From assembly GCF_024171645.1 (NCBI RefSeq), contig NZ_JALKAC010000003.1, positions 124,001-188,000 of the forward strand: a stretch of DNA of 64,000 nucleotides, written 5' to 3'. The notes beneath the pieces are model-generated. The model ran no database searches. It was not told where the DNA came from and worked only from the letters and a program-made list of their open reading frames with translations. The stretch is from Flavobacterium sp. HSC-32F16. GTDB lineage: Bacteria; Bacteroidota; Bacteroidia; Flavobacteriales; Flavobacteriaceae. A program made the translations under genes and the position numbers. Shown piece by piece: positions 7,613 to 16,758 of this stretch; within the stretch, counting starts at the first letter, position 1, and every line of letters begins with the position of its first letter.

Positions 7613-8785
7613 TTAAACTTGTTTTTTAGACTTAGTTTTATAAGTCAATCCGTAAACAACTAATGATAATAACGATAAAATGACACATCCTATTGTAACA
7701 GCATGCCATCCACCCAGTTTCCACAATAATAATCCGTAAGCAGATCCTGCAGCAGTTCCTAAAAAGCTAAACGACATAAATACTGTATTTAGTCTGTTTC
7801 TGGCTTCTGGCAATAATGAATAAACTCGTGTTTGATTTGAAATATGAACACCCTGAATTCCAATGTCGATAAATACAATTCCAATTGCAATTCCAATTAC
7901 GCTTTCTATAGCAAAATAGAAAACCAAGAAGCTTATCAATATCAATAAACAACCATATCCTACTGCAATTCTGGAATTTCCTTTATCACCAATTCTTCCA
8001 ACTAAAGGCGCGGCTAAAGCTCCAGATGCACCTACAATTCCAAATAAACCAATTGTGGCGCTATTAAAATGAAACGGCTCTCCTGAAAGCAATAAAACCA
8101 TTGTAGTCCAGAACGCTCCAAACTGAGCAAAACTGAATACGTTGATTGCCGTTGCTTCGCGCAGAACCGGCTGTGTTTTTATAAGAGTAAATAAGGATTG
8201 AATTAATTGGCCGTAAGTTCCTTTAAACTGAGGTTTATTAACTGGAAATTTACTTTGAATGACAAAAAAGATTAAGAGACAAATTCCGGCCGCAATAAAA
8301 AACATCGATCTCCAGCCCAAAACCTGCCCTATAAAACCACTTAAGGTTCTGGAAAGTAAAATTCCGACTAATAAACCGCTCATGATGGTTCCAATAACTT
8401 TTCCTCTTTGTTCAGGCGTACTTAATGAAGCAGCCAAAGGCAAAATAAGCTGTGGCACTATCGAGGTTATTCCAATTAACAAAGAAGCAATTTGTAAAAT
8501 AAGAAAACTCTTGGCCGTTGCAGCAATAAGCAAAGCAATAACTGAAGCAAAAGTGGTAATTAATATCTGTTTTTTTCGTTCTAATTTATCGCCAAGCGGC
8601 ACCATAAAAAACAAACCAATAGCGTATCCGGCCTGAGTTAAATATGTGATGGTTCCGGCGCTGGCTTCCGGAATTTTAAATTCGTTGGCAATTAAAACAA
8701 TTAAAGGCTGGCAGTAATAAAGATTTGCAACTATAAGACCAGTGCAAACTGCCATAAACAGGACGTTGGTTTTAGATAAATTCAT
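7613..8785 (-). CDS. MFS transporter, drug/metabolite efflux type
   Basis: A 390-residue polytopic protein with about 12 hydrophobic segments in two halves of six. Between segments 2 and 3 it has the MFS signature as MVPLGDKLERKKQ, and a weaker copy in the second half (VGRIGDKGNSR). The order of motifs fits the proton-linked drug-resistance group (YfcJ/AraJ-like, NCBI MFS_1). The inner-membrane substrate is unknown; sugars, drugs or amino acids are all possible. It is the first gene of a two-gene operon with the small lipoprotein. A -7 element sits only four bases before the ATG, suggesting a leaderless message. Confidence 0.87.
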   Translation of the reverse strand: MNLSKTNVLFMAVCTGLIVANLYYCQPLIVLIANEFKIPEASAGTITYLTQAGYAIGLFFMVPLGDKLERKKQILITTFASVIALLIAATAKSFLILQIASLLIGITSIVPQLILPLAASLSTPEQRGKVIGTIMSGLLVGILLSRTLSGFIGQVLGWRSMFFIAAGICLLIFFVIQSKFPVNKPQFKGTYGQLIQSLFTLIKTQPVLREATAINVFSFAQFGAFWTTMVLLLSGEPFHFNSATIGLFGIVGASGALAAPLVGRIGDKGNSRIAVGYGCLLILISFLVFYFAIESVIGIAIGIVFIDIGIQGVHISNQTRVYSLLPEARNRLNTVFMSFSFLGTAAGSAYGLLLWKLGGWHAVTIGCVILSLLSLVVYGLTYKTKSKKQV

Positions 8786-8789
8786 TTTG

Positions 8790-8797
8790 CAAAAATA
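8790..8797 (-). promoter_or_regulatory. -7 box immediately upstream of the MFS gene
   Basis: TATTTTTG on the minus strand ends four bases before the ATG. A TTG lies 16 bases further upstream (one short of the usual range). Transcription starting 5-7 bases after the box would begin at the ATG itself. Confidence 0.5.
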
Positions 8798-8896
8798 CCG
8801 ATCTAATCTTAATCAAAACTTTAAAATAATTATAAAATTTATAAATTTAAGATCAGATCGAGGTTTTTAAATGATAATTCTCTTGATTTAAAATTT

Positions 8897-9247
8897 TTAA
8901 GGTTTGAGAAAATCTTCTCTTGCCGGGCCAAAAACATCTGTAAGCATACCACTTTCTAAGCATACAACTCCATGAATTGCGTGGGGCGGAATGTAAAAAC
9001 TATCGCCTTCTTTTAAAGTTTCCGTTACGCCGTTTATCGTTACATCAAATTTTCCGCTTGCCACATACGTAACTTGTGTATGATAATGTTCGTGCAAAAC
9101 ACCAATTCCTCCGGTTTCAAAATGTACATTTACAAGCATAACTCTGTCATCAAAAGCCAGAATTTTGCGTTTGATTCCTTCTCCTACTACTTCCCACTCT
9201 ATTTCGTCTCCTTTTATAAACTCTTTGCTTGTTCCTATATCCGACAT
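8897..9247 (-). CDS. Cupin-domain protein
   Basis: A 116-residue single-domain cupin, starting at the ATG at 9247 (MSDIGTSKEF); a TTG three codons earlier is in frame but less likely. Cupin motif 1 is seen in GIGVLHEHYHTQVTYVASG with His, His and the following Glu-equivalent positions partly replaced, and motif 2 in GDSFYIPPHAIHGVVC with the last histidine present. The metal site therefore looks complete (HEHYH plus H of motif 2). Such small cupins are sugar- or pectin-degradation related, or bind small acids, but no specific activity can be assigned. It is followed upstream on the same strand by a Tat-exported isomerase-like gene. Confidence 0.82.
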   Translation of the reverse strand: MSDIGTSKEFIKGDEIEWEVVGEGIKRKILAFDDRVMLVNVHFETGGIGVLHEHYHTQVTYVASGKFDVTINGVTETLKEGDSFYIPPHAIHGVVCLESGMLTDVFGPAREDFLKP

Positions 9248-9268
9248 AACTTTCAAAATTGATTTTTA

Positions 9269-9276
9269 CAAAAATA
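9269..9276 (-). promoter_or_regulatory. -7 box of the cupin gene
   Basis: TATTTTTG on the minus strand, 21 bases before the ATG at 9247; this also supports the shorter start. No TTG at the expected spacing. Confidence 0.5.
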
Positions 9277-9296
9277 AGACATTTTGATGATTATCT

Positions 9297-10169
9297 TTAA
9301 ATCAATTGTTTTGAAATAAAATCAGCACTTGCTTTAATAGACTGAAATGAATTTACTGCAAAATTATTTTCCTGTTCTACAAAAAAATGAACGAGTCCGG
9401 ATTGTTTTGCTTCTTTAAAGAAAGGCTTAAAATCAATTAATCCAGATCCGACTTCTGTATTCAGCGTCTGATTTTTTTTATCCATATCCTTGACGTGCCA
9501 CATTTTGAAACGTCCGGGATTTGCTTTGAATAATTGCAGCGGATCATATCCTGAGAAAATTACCCAATACAAATCTAATTCAAAGTAAACTAGTTTTTTA
9601 TCTGTTTCATTCAATAAAATCTCATAACCCGTGATGCCGTCATGTTTTTGAAACTCGAAATCATGATTATGATAGGCTAATTTTAAACCCGCATCTGCAC
9701 ACATTTTTGAGGCCTGATTTAATCGTGAAGCAATTTTTTTATAATCATCAATATTTTTTCTAAAAGGTTCATCAACCCACGGAACAGTTAAAAATTCACT
9801 TTTAAGAATCTTTGCTGCTTCAATTGAAGCTATGAGTTCAGTTGTATTTCCATCATATAAAAAACTTCCTAAATTATAATGTCCGCTTACTGCTTTTAAA
9901 TTATTTTCATCTAAAATCTTTTTTAATTCAATTGAAGACAATCCCCAAAACTGATCTTTAATCGAAAAACCATACGTTTCTACATTCGTATATCCTGAAG
10001 CGGCCACTTTTTCTAAAGTCGTATTTACATTTTTTGGAAGTTCTTCGCGCAATGTGTACAACTGCAAACCTATTTCTTTCTTTTTCATAGAAAATGCTAA
10101 TGAGGGTAAAGCCAAAACTGCTGTCGCAGCAAGGCTGGTATGAATTAAAAAATTTCTTCTTGTGATCAT
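9297..10169 (-). CDS. Tat-exported sugar phosphate isomerase/epimerase-like protein
   Basis: A 290-residue protein of the xylose-isomerase-like TIM-barrel superfamily (AP endonuclease family 2). The N terminus carries a twin-arginine signal (TRRNFL at 3-8, hydrophobic stretch to about 27), so it is exported folded. The barrel shows IGLQLYTLREELP, AYHNHDFEF (metal-ligand histidines), YFELDLYWVIFSG, MWHVKDMDK and FFVEQENN with acidic and histidine residues at the expected metal positions. In Bacteroidota these proteins are linked to sugar or inositol metabolism in the periplasm; the exact substrate is not known. It lies 28 bases downstream of the archaemetzincin gene and probably shares its transcript. 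Confidence 0.85.
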   Translation of the reverse strand: MITRRNFLIHTSLAATAVLALPSLAFSMKKKEIGLQLYTLREELPKNVNTTLEKVAASGYTNVETYGFSIKDQFWGLSSIELKKILDENNLKAVSGHYNLGSFLYDGNTTELIASIEAAKILKSEFLTVPWVDEPFRKNIDDYKKIASRLNQASKMCADAGLKLAYHNHDFEFQKHDGITGYEILLNETDKKLVYFELDLYWVIFSGYDPLQLFKANPGRFKMWHVKDMDKKNQTLNTEVGSGLIDFKPFFKEAKQSGLVHFFVEQENNFAVNSFQSIKASADFISKQLI

Positions 10170-10197
10170 CTTAATTATAATTCAAAATGTGGCTTGA

Positions 10198-11094
10198 TCA
10201 ATGAATAATATCTAAATCTTTTTTCATATCCAGATATTCTTCAGTTAAATTATTTCTTTTAAAATAATTTTCTAAATTGGTCAGTCTGTTCTTATTATCA
10301 TACTTAATACATGAACTTAATTTTTGCTGACAAACAGAACATAATCGTATCGAATGTCTGTCAGTTTCGCTCATACTATTGGTTCCATTCATAACGCAAT
10401 TTGCATTTGTACAATGATGTAAACCAAACATATGTCCAATTTCATGAGAACTAATTTTAAGTAATCGGGATAAACAGAGATTAAAATTCTCAGAAGTCAA
10501 TTCTCCATCCTGCAGTCTGTAAATAGAACTTACTCCCACTTTATCCCGATAAGACGCCAATCCAAAAACATAATTCCATTCTGGTTTCGGGTATAAATCG
10601 ACTTCAGAAAGTCCCATTAAGGCAATTCTGTTTAGAGGTTTTTCTTTCTTTAAAATGCTGTCCAAAAGATAGCCTGCCAGAAATTGTTCATGATTTTCAT
10701 AAAGCATTCTTCTAGCCGATTTGGGAACGACATTATTTGAAATTGCTTCTAAAGTTTTTGTTTTTAATTGAAAGTAAATTTCCAGATATTCATTTAATAA
10801 TTCTATCTGTTTTTTTTGCAATACAGTAAAATTTCCGATAGGTCGTATATAAATAATATTCGACTCCTTTGTTGGAACAATATGTTTAGATTTTTCATAT
10901 TGTTCAAAAGTCTGCCCATTTTCTTTATGCGAAAACAACCAATCTCCATAAGCAGGTTTTCCTAGTTTAACATCATTAATTTCAATACTTTTGAAATACG
11001 GATCTTTGGGCTTGGGCTGGGATTTATTATCTGAATCTTTCTGTTTGTTACAAGCGCAAAATAATAGAAGAAGGAAGATGGTTATTTTTTTCAT
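10198..11094 (-). CDS. Archaemetzincin-type zinc metallopeptidase, exported
   Basis: A 298-residue protein with a signal peptide that ends near Cys15 (LLLLFCAC), probably a lipoprotein. Near residue 217 it has the archaemetzincin signature: HEIGHMFGLHHC (His217, Glu218, His221, Gly224, His227, Cys228), Cys233, Met235 (Met-turn) and C252-S-V-C255. The family motif is HEXXHXXGXXHCX4CXMX17CXXC; here the last gap is 16 residues. Archaemetzincins use one zinc at the three histidines for peptide cleavage and a second, structural zinc at the four cysteines. Most prokaryotic members are archaeal and cytoplasmic; an exported one is uncommon. Substrate unknown. It is upstream of, and likely operonic with, the Tat-exported isomerase. 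Confidence 0.9.
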   Translation of the reverse strand: MKKITIFLLLLFCACNKQKDSDNKSQPKPKDPYFKSIEINDVKLGKPAYGDWLFSHKENGQTFEQYEKSKHIVPTKESNIIYIRPIGNFTVLQKKQIELLNEYLEIYFQLKTKTLEAISNNVVPKSARRMLYENHEQFLAGYLLDSILKKEKPLNRIALMGLSEVDLYPKPEWNYVFGLASYRDKVGVSSIYRLQDGELTSENFNLCLSRLLKISSHEIGHMFGLHHCTNANCVMNGTNSMSETDRHSIRLCSVCQQKLSSCIKYDNKNRLTNLENYFKRNNLTEEYLDMKKDLDIIH

Positions 11095-11125
11095 TTATTT
11101 CTTTGAATCTATTTAAAAAGCAATT

Positions 11126-11308
11126 TTAAATTAATTCCTTAAAAATAAACTTTTCGTCATAATCGACTTCAAATTTTTCAAGAAAATTCATGTACTCTTC
11201 TCTAAATTTTCTTTTCATGACGCTGTTCTTGATTCTCAATATAATTATAACGGCATTTAATTGAGATTTGCTATATGAAAATGCTCCATATCCTTCTTGC
11301 CATTCAAG
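11126..11308 (-). pseudogene. Remnant of an IS200-like/REP-associated tyrosine transposase
   Basis: The minus strand encodes about 60 residues matching the C-terminal third of Y1-type transposases of the REP-associated group: WQEGYGAFSYSKSQ, then FREEYMNFLEKFEVDYDEK and a TAA at 11126-11128. In the middle (about 11208-11245) the expected YIENQEQRHEKK is found in a different frame, so two compensating shifts are present. The catalytic HUH and first Tyr regions upstream are lost. This is decayed, non-functional DNA. The protein family is known to mobilise or maintain REP palindromes in other bacteria; palindromic repeats are abundant in this window. Confidence 0.8.
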
Positions 11309-11354
11309 AAAAAAAAATCAATCCTAGTATGAATTTGTTCCGTAGAGACTACAT

Positions 11355-11720
11355 TTATTTGGCTGTCAACAAATTCATTCCGTGAATCTTTTGGGAATCT
11401 ATTGCCTGTGGAGGATAATTCTGTTTCTCTTTTCTTGTTGAAGTCACTTTCCCATCTTTATTTATATATACATAATTGTAGTTCCAATAATTTTGTCCTG
11501 CTATTTTTGAACCATCAGAATGCTCCATGTTAGTAAAAACCTGATCTGCATATACCAGGATTTCACCATTCTCATTGTCAGCTAAGGTTCTGACAGGTGA
11601 TCCCCATGTTTTAATTAGTTTTGATTTTGATTCTCCTATCGCAACTTCCATCGAATTTTTAGTACTGGAGCAAGAAACAAGAAGAACAAACATAACGGTC
11701 ATTAGTAGTATCTTTTTCAT
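11355..11720 (-). CDS. Lipoprotein of unknown function
   Basis: A 121-residue lipoprotein with lipobox LLVSC (Cys17) followed by SSTKNSMEV. The mature part begins with IGESKSKLIKTWGSPVRT, which resembles the repeat start of small outer-membrane BamE/OmlA-like folds (a G-x-S-K-xx-L-x-x-x-W-G-x-P pattern), so it may fold as a SmpA/OmlA-type domain. The rest contains a Tyr/Asn-rich segment (YWNYNYVYINKDGK). The role is unknown. It is a single gene, divergent from trmD, with a 266-base spacer. It lies next to the transposase remnant. Confidence 0.75.
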   Translation of the reverse strand: MKKILLMTVMFVLLVSCSSTKNSMEVAIGESKSKLIKTWGSPVRTLADNENGEILVYADQVFTNMEHSDGSKIAGQNYWNYNYVYINKDGKVTSTRKEKQNYPPQAIDSQKIHGMNLLTAK

Positions 11721-11953
11721 AAAGTTAGTTTTTGGGTCTGTATTACTTGTTTTTTATATAATTAAGCATTGTAATAATACCTGAAATTAATACTTATTTA
11801 TTTACACAATTATAATCGAATGTTATATAATTGTCATTTAACATTCTGTAAAACAACATATTGAACTTTAAAGTTTTTTATAACAAAAAATGTATTAAAA
11901 GAAGGTTTCAAATTATTTGCTTTTCGTTTTTTAGAATGCCAATTATTAACTTG

Positions 11954-11961
11954 TATCTTTG
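11954..11961 (+). promoter_or_regulatory. -7 box of trmD
   Basis: TATCTTTG, 25 bases before the trmD start. No TTG at the proper distance. The remaining 200 bases back to the divergent lipoprotein start are A/T-rich with no other feature seen. Confidence 0.6.
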
Positions 11962-11986
11962 CATCCTAGAATAATTACAGAAAAAA

Positions 11987-12667
11987 ATGCGAATTGACAT
12001 TATAACGATTTTGCCGGAATTATTAAGAAGTCCGTTTGAGGCTTCGATTATGAAACGTGCTATAGATAAAGGTTTAGTAGAAGTACATTTTCATAATTTA
12101 CGCGATTATACCACCAATAAACAAAAAAGCGTAGATGATTATCAGTTTGGCGGAGGTGCCGGAATGGTTATGATGGTACAGCCAATAGATGATTGTATTA
12201 CACATTTAAAAAGCCAGCGCGAATACGACGAAATTATTTATATGTCGCCCGATGGTGAAACTTTAAACCAAAAAATGGCGAATAAAATGTCGATGTATGA
12301 AAACATAATCATTTTATGCGGACATTATAAAGGTGTTGATCAACGTGTAAGAGATCATTTTATTACCAAAGAAATTTCTATTGGCGATTATGTTTTATCT
12401 GGCGGAGAATTAGGCGCTTTAGTTTTATCTGACGCATTAATTCGCTTAATCCCTGGTGTTTTAAGTGATGAAACCTCAGCTTTGACTGATAGTTTTCAGG
12501 ATAATTTACTTTCAGGACCAATATATACAAGACCAGCAGATTATAAAGGATGGAAAGTCCCTGAAGTTTTAACAAGCGGACATTTTGCTAAAATTGAAAA
12601 ATGGCGTGAAGACAAGGCATACGAACATACAAAAAACAGACGTCCGGATTTATTAGAAGATCATTAG
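11987..12667 (+). CDS. trmD: tRNA (guanine-37-N1)-methyltransferase
   Basis: A 226-residue enzyme with the whole TrmD pattern: [13 protein letters not shown] start, [24 protein letters not shown], the trefoil-knot block [16 protein letters not shown] and a C-terminal helical part ([17 protein letters not shown]). It transfers a methyl group from S-adenosylmethionine to N1 of G37 in tRNAs that read leucine, proline and arginine codons, preventing frameshifts, and it is normally a dimer. Length is standard. In most bacteria trmD sits next to rplS; here rplS is 1.1 kb away, separated by one opposite-strand gene. Confidence 0.98.
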   Translation: MRIDIITILPELLRSPFEASIMKRAIDKGLVEVHFHNLRDYTTNKQKSVDDYQFGGGAGMVMMVQPIDDCITHLKSQREYDEIIYMSPDGETLNQKMANKMSMYENIIILCGHYKGVDQRVRDHFITKEISIGDYVLSGGELGALVLSDALIRLIPGVLSDETSALTDSFQDNLLSGPIYTRPADYKGWKVPEVLTSGHFAKIEKWREDKAYEHTKNRRPDLLEDH

Positions 12668-12677
12668 AAAAAGTTTA

Positions 12678-12741
12678 CAGTCACAGTTTTCAGTTTAATT
12701 TTGATAACTGAAAAACTGTGACCGATAACTGTGACTGAAAA
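12678..12741. repeat. Dispersed inverted repeat, copy 2, between convergent genes
   Basis: CAGTCACAGTTTTCAGTTT at 12678-12696 matches the left half of copy 1 (2866-2884). The right half contains ACTGAAAAACTGTGAC and ACTGTGACTGAAAACT. Like copy 1, it lies between two convergent genes and runs into the stop region of the minus-strand gene with the same closing bases AACTATCC. Confidence 0.8.
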
Positions 12742-13479
12742 CTATCCGTCGTAATTCATCGAAACAATCGCTTGGTTTGTTAGTTCGATATCTAAAATAT
12801 GATCTTGAGAAAAAGTGTCTCCTACTGAAATCAAAGTTTCAATATCTCCTGAATTATTAAGCGTTATTTGAATACTGTAAATATCTAAAGTATCATACCA
12901 ATAATCATTGGCTTGTATATTAGTAAATTCATTGTTTTGATTGTAAAATTTAATTAATTCGTTTTTGCAATCTGAAAGCCCGTTGATATGTTTAAAAATT
13001 GTATCTGAATATTTTTCAATATCCAAATCAGGAATATATATAGAGATTTTTCCTTTTACATTTTTATTGAATATTACAATCTCCTTTTGAGGGATTTCAA
13101 ACTTATTATTATCTTCCTTAGAAATTTTAAAATCTGATAAAGTCAGCTTAGGCAGTTCTTTCTTTTCCTTAAGTTTTCTAATATCTTTTATACTAAAATT
13201 ATTACCATGTGATTTGGCTTTTTGCTCCATTACATATAATTTAGAAACCTCTTTATTGTTACTCAAGTCTACAATTTCTTTAAAAACTTCATACGCCGAT
13301 TTATGAAACCCTAAAAGAATATATACGTTTGAAAGTACTAAATTATCTTCTTTACTTTTGTCCACATTCTCCAATTCATAAAGCAGATCATAAATGTTTT
13401 CTACACTTTCTTTTGAGTCGTTTGATTTTCTAAATGCATTAGAAAACTCAATATATTGTTTCAAATAATTTTTCTCCAT
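12742..13479 (-). CDS. Hypothetical protein, DUF2004/immunity-like
   Basis: Not firmly recognised. The 245-residue cytoplasmic protein has a helical N-terminal half (residues 1-80, short TPR-like pairs such as LSNVYILLGFHKSAYEVFKEI) and a mixed C-terminal half. The C-terminal DIYSIQITLNNSGDIETLI and HILDIELTNQAIVSMNYDG resemble the DUF2004/DUF6985 domains found in families of toxin-immunity-like proteins, but this is a weak, by-eye match. The gene stands alone between trmD and rplS and is convergent with trmD. It interrupts the usual trmD-rplS linkage, so it may be an insertion in the ancestral order. Confidence 0.6.
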   Translation of the reverse strand: MEKNYLKQYIEFSNAFRKSNDSKESVENIYDLLYELENVDKSKEDNLVLSNVYILLGFHKSAYEVFKEIVDLSNNKEVSKLYVMEQKAKSHGNNFSIKDIRKLKEKKELPKLTLSDFKISKEDNNKFEIPQKEIVIFNKNVKGKISIYIPDLDIEKYSDTIFKHINGLSDCKNELIKFYNQNNEFTNIQANDYWYDTLDIYSIQITLNNSGDIETLISVGDTFSQDHILDIELTNQAIVSMNYDG

Positions 13480-13678
13480 TCAATTTTATCCTATAATTGC
13501 ATTCTGTTTATTACGAATATAAGATTTCTATTTCTTAAAAGTAAAAGAAAGACTTTATTTGGGGGATTTTAAAAAGGAAAAAACTTAAAATTATGACTAA
13601 AAAACTCATACTAATACCCCTTTTATCAGCGGCTTAAAATAATTTACAATTTATAATTCATAATTTATATTTATTTTC

Positions 13679-13686
13679 TACATTTG
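13679..13686 (+). promoter_or_regulatory. -7 box of rplS
   Basis: TACATTTG, matching TAnnTTTG, 71 bases ahead of the rplS start. No clear TTG upstream; the flanking DNA is nearly all A/T. Confidence 0.6.
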
Positions 13687-13696
13687 CACCCGAATT

Positions 13697-13757
13697 AGAC
13701 TAACCTCTGGCGAGATCCGTGAATGTTACTCTATTAAACTATAATAATAAAATTATC
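13697..13757 (+). promoter_or_regulatory. Structured leader of rplS (possible L19 leader RNA)
   Basis: AGACTAAC (13697-13704) pairs with GTTACTCT (13725-13732), seven pairs around one C-C mismatch, enclosing a 20-nt loop (CTCTGGCGAGATCCGTGAAT) that stands out as GC-richer than its surroundings and contains a possible inner CTC/GAG stem. An L19 leader class in Flavobacteria has been described among ribosomal leader RNAs; whether this one belongs to it was not tested. Expected role: feedback by protein L19 on its own mRNA. Confidence 0.5.
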
Positions 13758-14108
13758 ATGGCAGATTTATTAAAATTCGTTCAAACCGAATTCGTTGCTA
13801 AAAAAGATTTCCCTGCTTTTGGAGCTGGAGATACTATCACAGTTTTCTACGAAATTAAAGAGGGTGAAAAAACAAGAACTCAGTTTTTTAAAGGAGTTGT
13901 TATTCAAAGAAGAGGTTCTGGTAACACAGAAACTTTCACGATTCGTAAAATGTCTGGAGCTATTGGAGTTGAGCGTATCTTCCCAGTAAACTTACCAGCT
14001 TTACAAAAAATCGAAATCAACAAAAAAGGTGCAGTTCGTAGAGCTAGAATTTTCTACTTCAGAGAACTTACTGGTAAAAAAGCTAAGATTAAAGATAAAA
14101 GAAGATAA
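13758..14108 (+). CDS. rplS: 50S ribosomal protein L19
   Basis: A 116-residue ribosomal protein from the ATG at 13758 (MADLLKFVQTEF); an upstream ATG at 13719 is in frame but lies in the leader stem. L19 features are plain: AGDTITVFYEIKEGEKTRTQFFKGVVIQRR, split here as GDTITVFYEIKEG and FKGVVIQRRG, then TFTIRKMS, GVERIFPV and the basic C-terminal RRARIFYFRELTGKKAKI. L19 sits at the 30S-50S interface. A strong terminator follows, so it is probably monocistronic, with possible leader-based autoregulation. Confidence 0.97.
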   Translation: MADLLKFVQTEFVAKKDFPAFGAGDTITVFYEIKEGEKTRTQFFKGVVIQRRGSGNTETFTIRKMSGAIGVERIFPVNLPALQKIEINKKGAVRRARIFYFRELTGKKAKIKDKRR

Positions 14109-14130
14109 TCATTTATCAATCTGTTATAAA

Positions 14131-14166
14131 AAACTCGTTTCATACTATTTGAAACGAGTTTTTTTT
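14131..14166 (+). terminator. Intrinsic terminator of rplS
   Basis: 12-bp perfect stem AAACTCGTTTCA (14131-14142) / TGAAACGAGTTT (14150-14161) and a T-run to 14166. Confidence 0.93.
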
Positions 14167-14378
14167 ATGTCTTTTTTTTAACCAATATCAAAACTGTAAT
14201 TTTTTAATATCAAAATCATCGATTTAGCAATTTTACGAAATCGTATTAGCAATCTGATAATTTCAGCAATTATCAGGAAATCTAAACCGTTTTCGGACTG
14301 TTTTTATTATATTTGCTCCGCTCGTTTTGAGCCGACATATACCTTTTACATCGCCATTCTTTGACGACACGATTATAA

Positions 14379-16613
<2,235 letters not shown>

Positions 16614-16649
16614 TTTAAACGCACAGCGTGCGTCTCAATACTATACCGA

Positions 16650-16679
16650 AAGGACAACTCACAAGGTTGTCCTTTTTTT
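16650..16679 (+). terminator. Intrinsic terminator of icd
   Basis: AAGGACAAC (16650-16658) / GTTGTCCTT (16666-16674), 9 bp, 7-nt loop, followed by T's to 16679. A second small palindrome ACGCAC/GTGCGT lies before it at 16619-16633. Confidence 0.92.
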
Positions 16680-16758
16680 ATTCTTAACTTATGTTTAACA
16701 AAAGTTCGTCTGTAATATTTAGTAAGAATCACTATCTATGTATATCAAAACCAGTACA

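Noticed and set aside
8259..8636. 125-codon plus-strand frame opposite the MFS gene
   Set aside because: Shadow of a membrane protein on the minus strand; the composition is that of the reverse complement of hydrophobic codons.
11235..11300. Treating the transposase remnant as a functional small protein
   Set aside because: The catalytic residues are missing and the middle part shows frame changes; there is no start or promoter.
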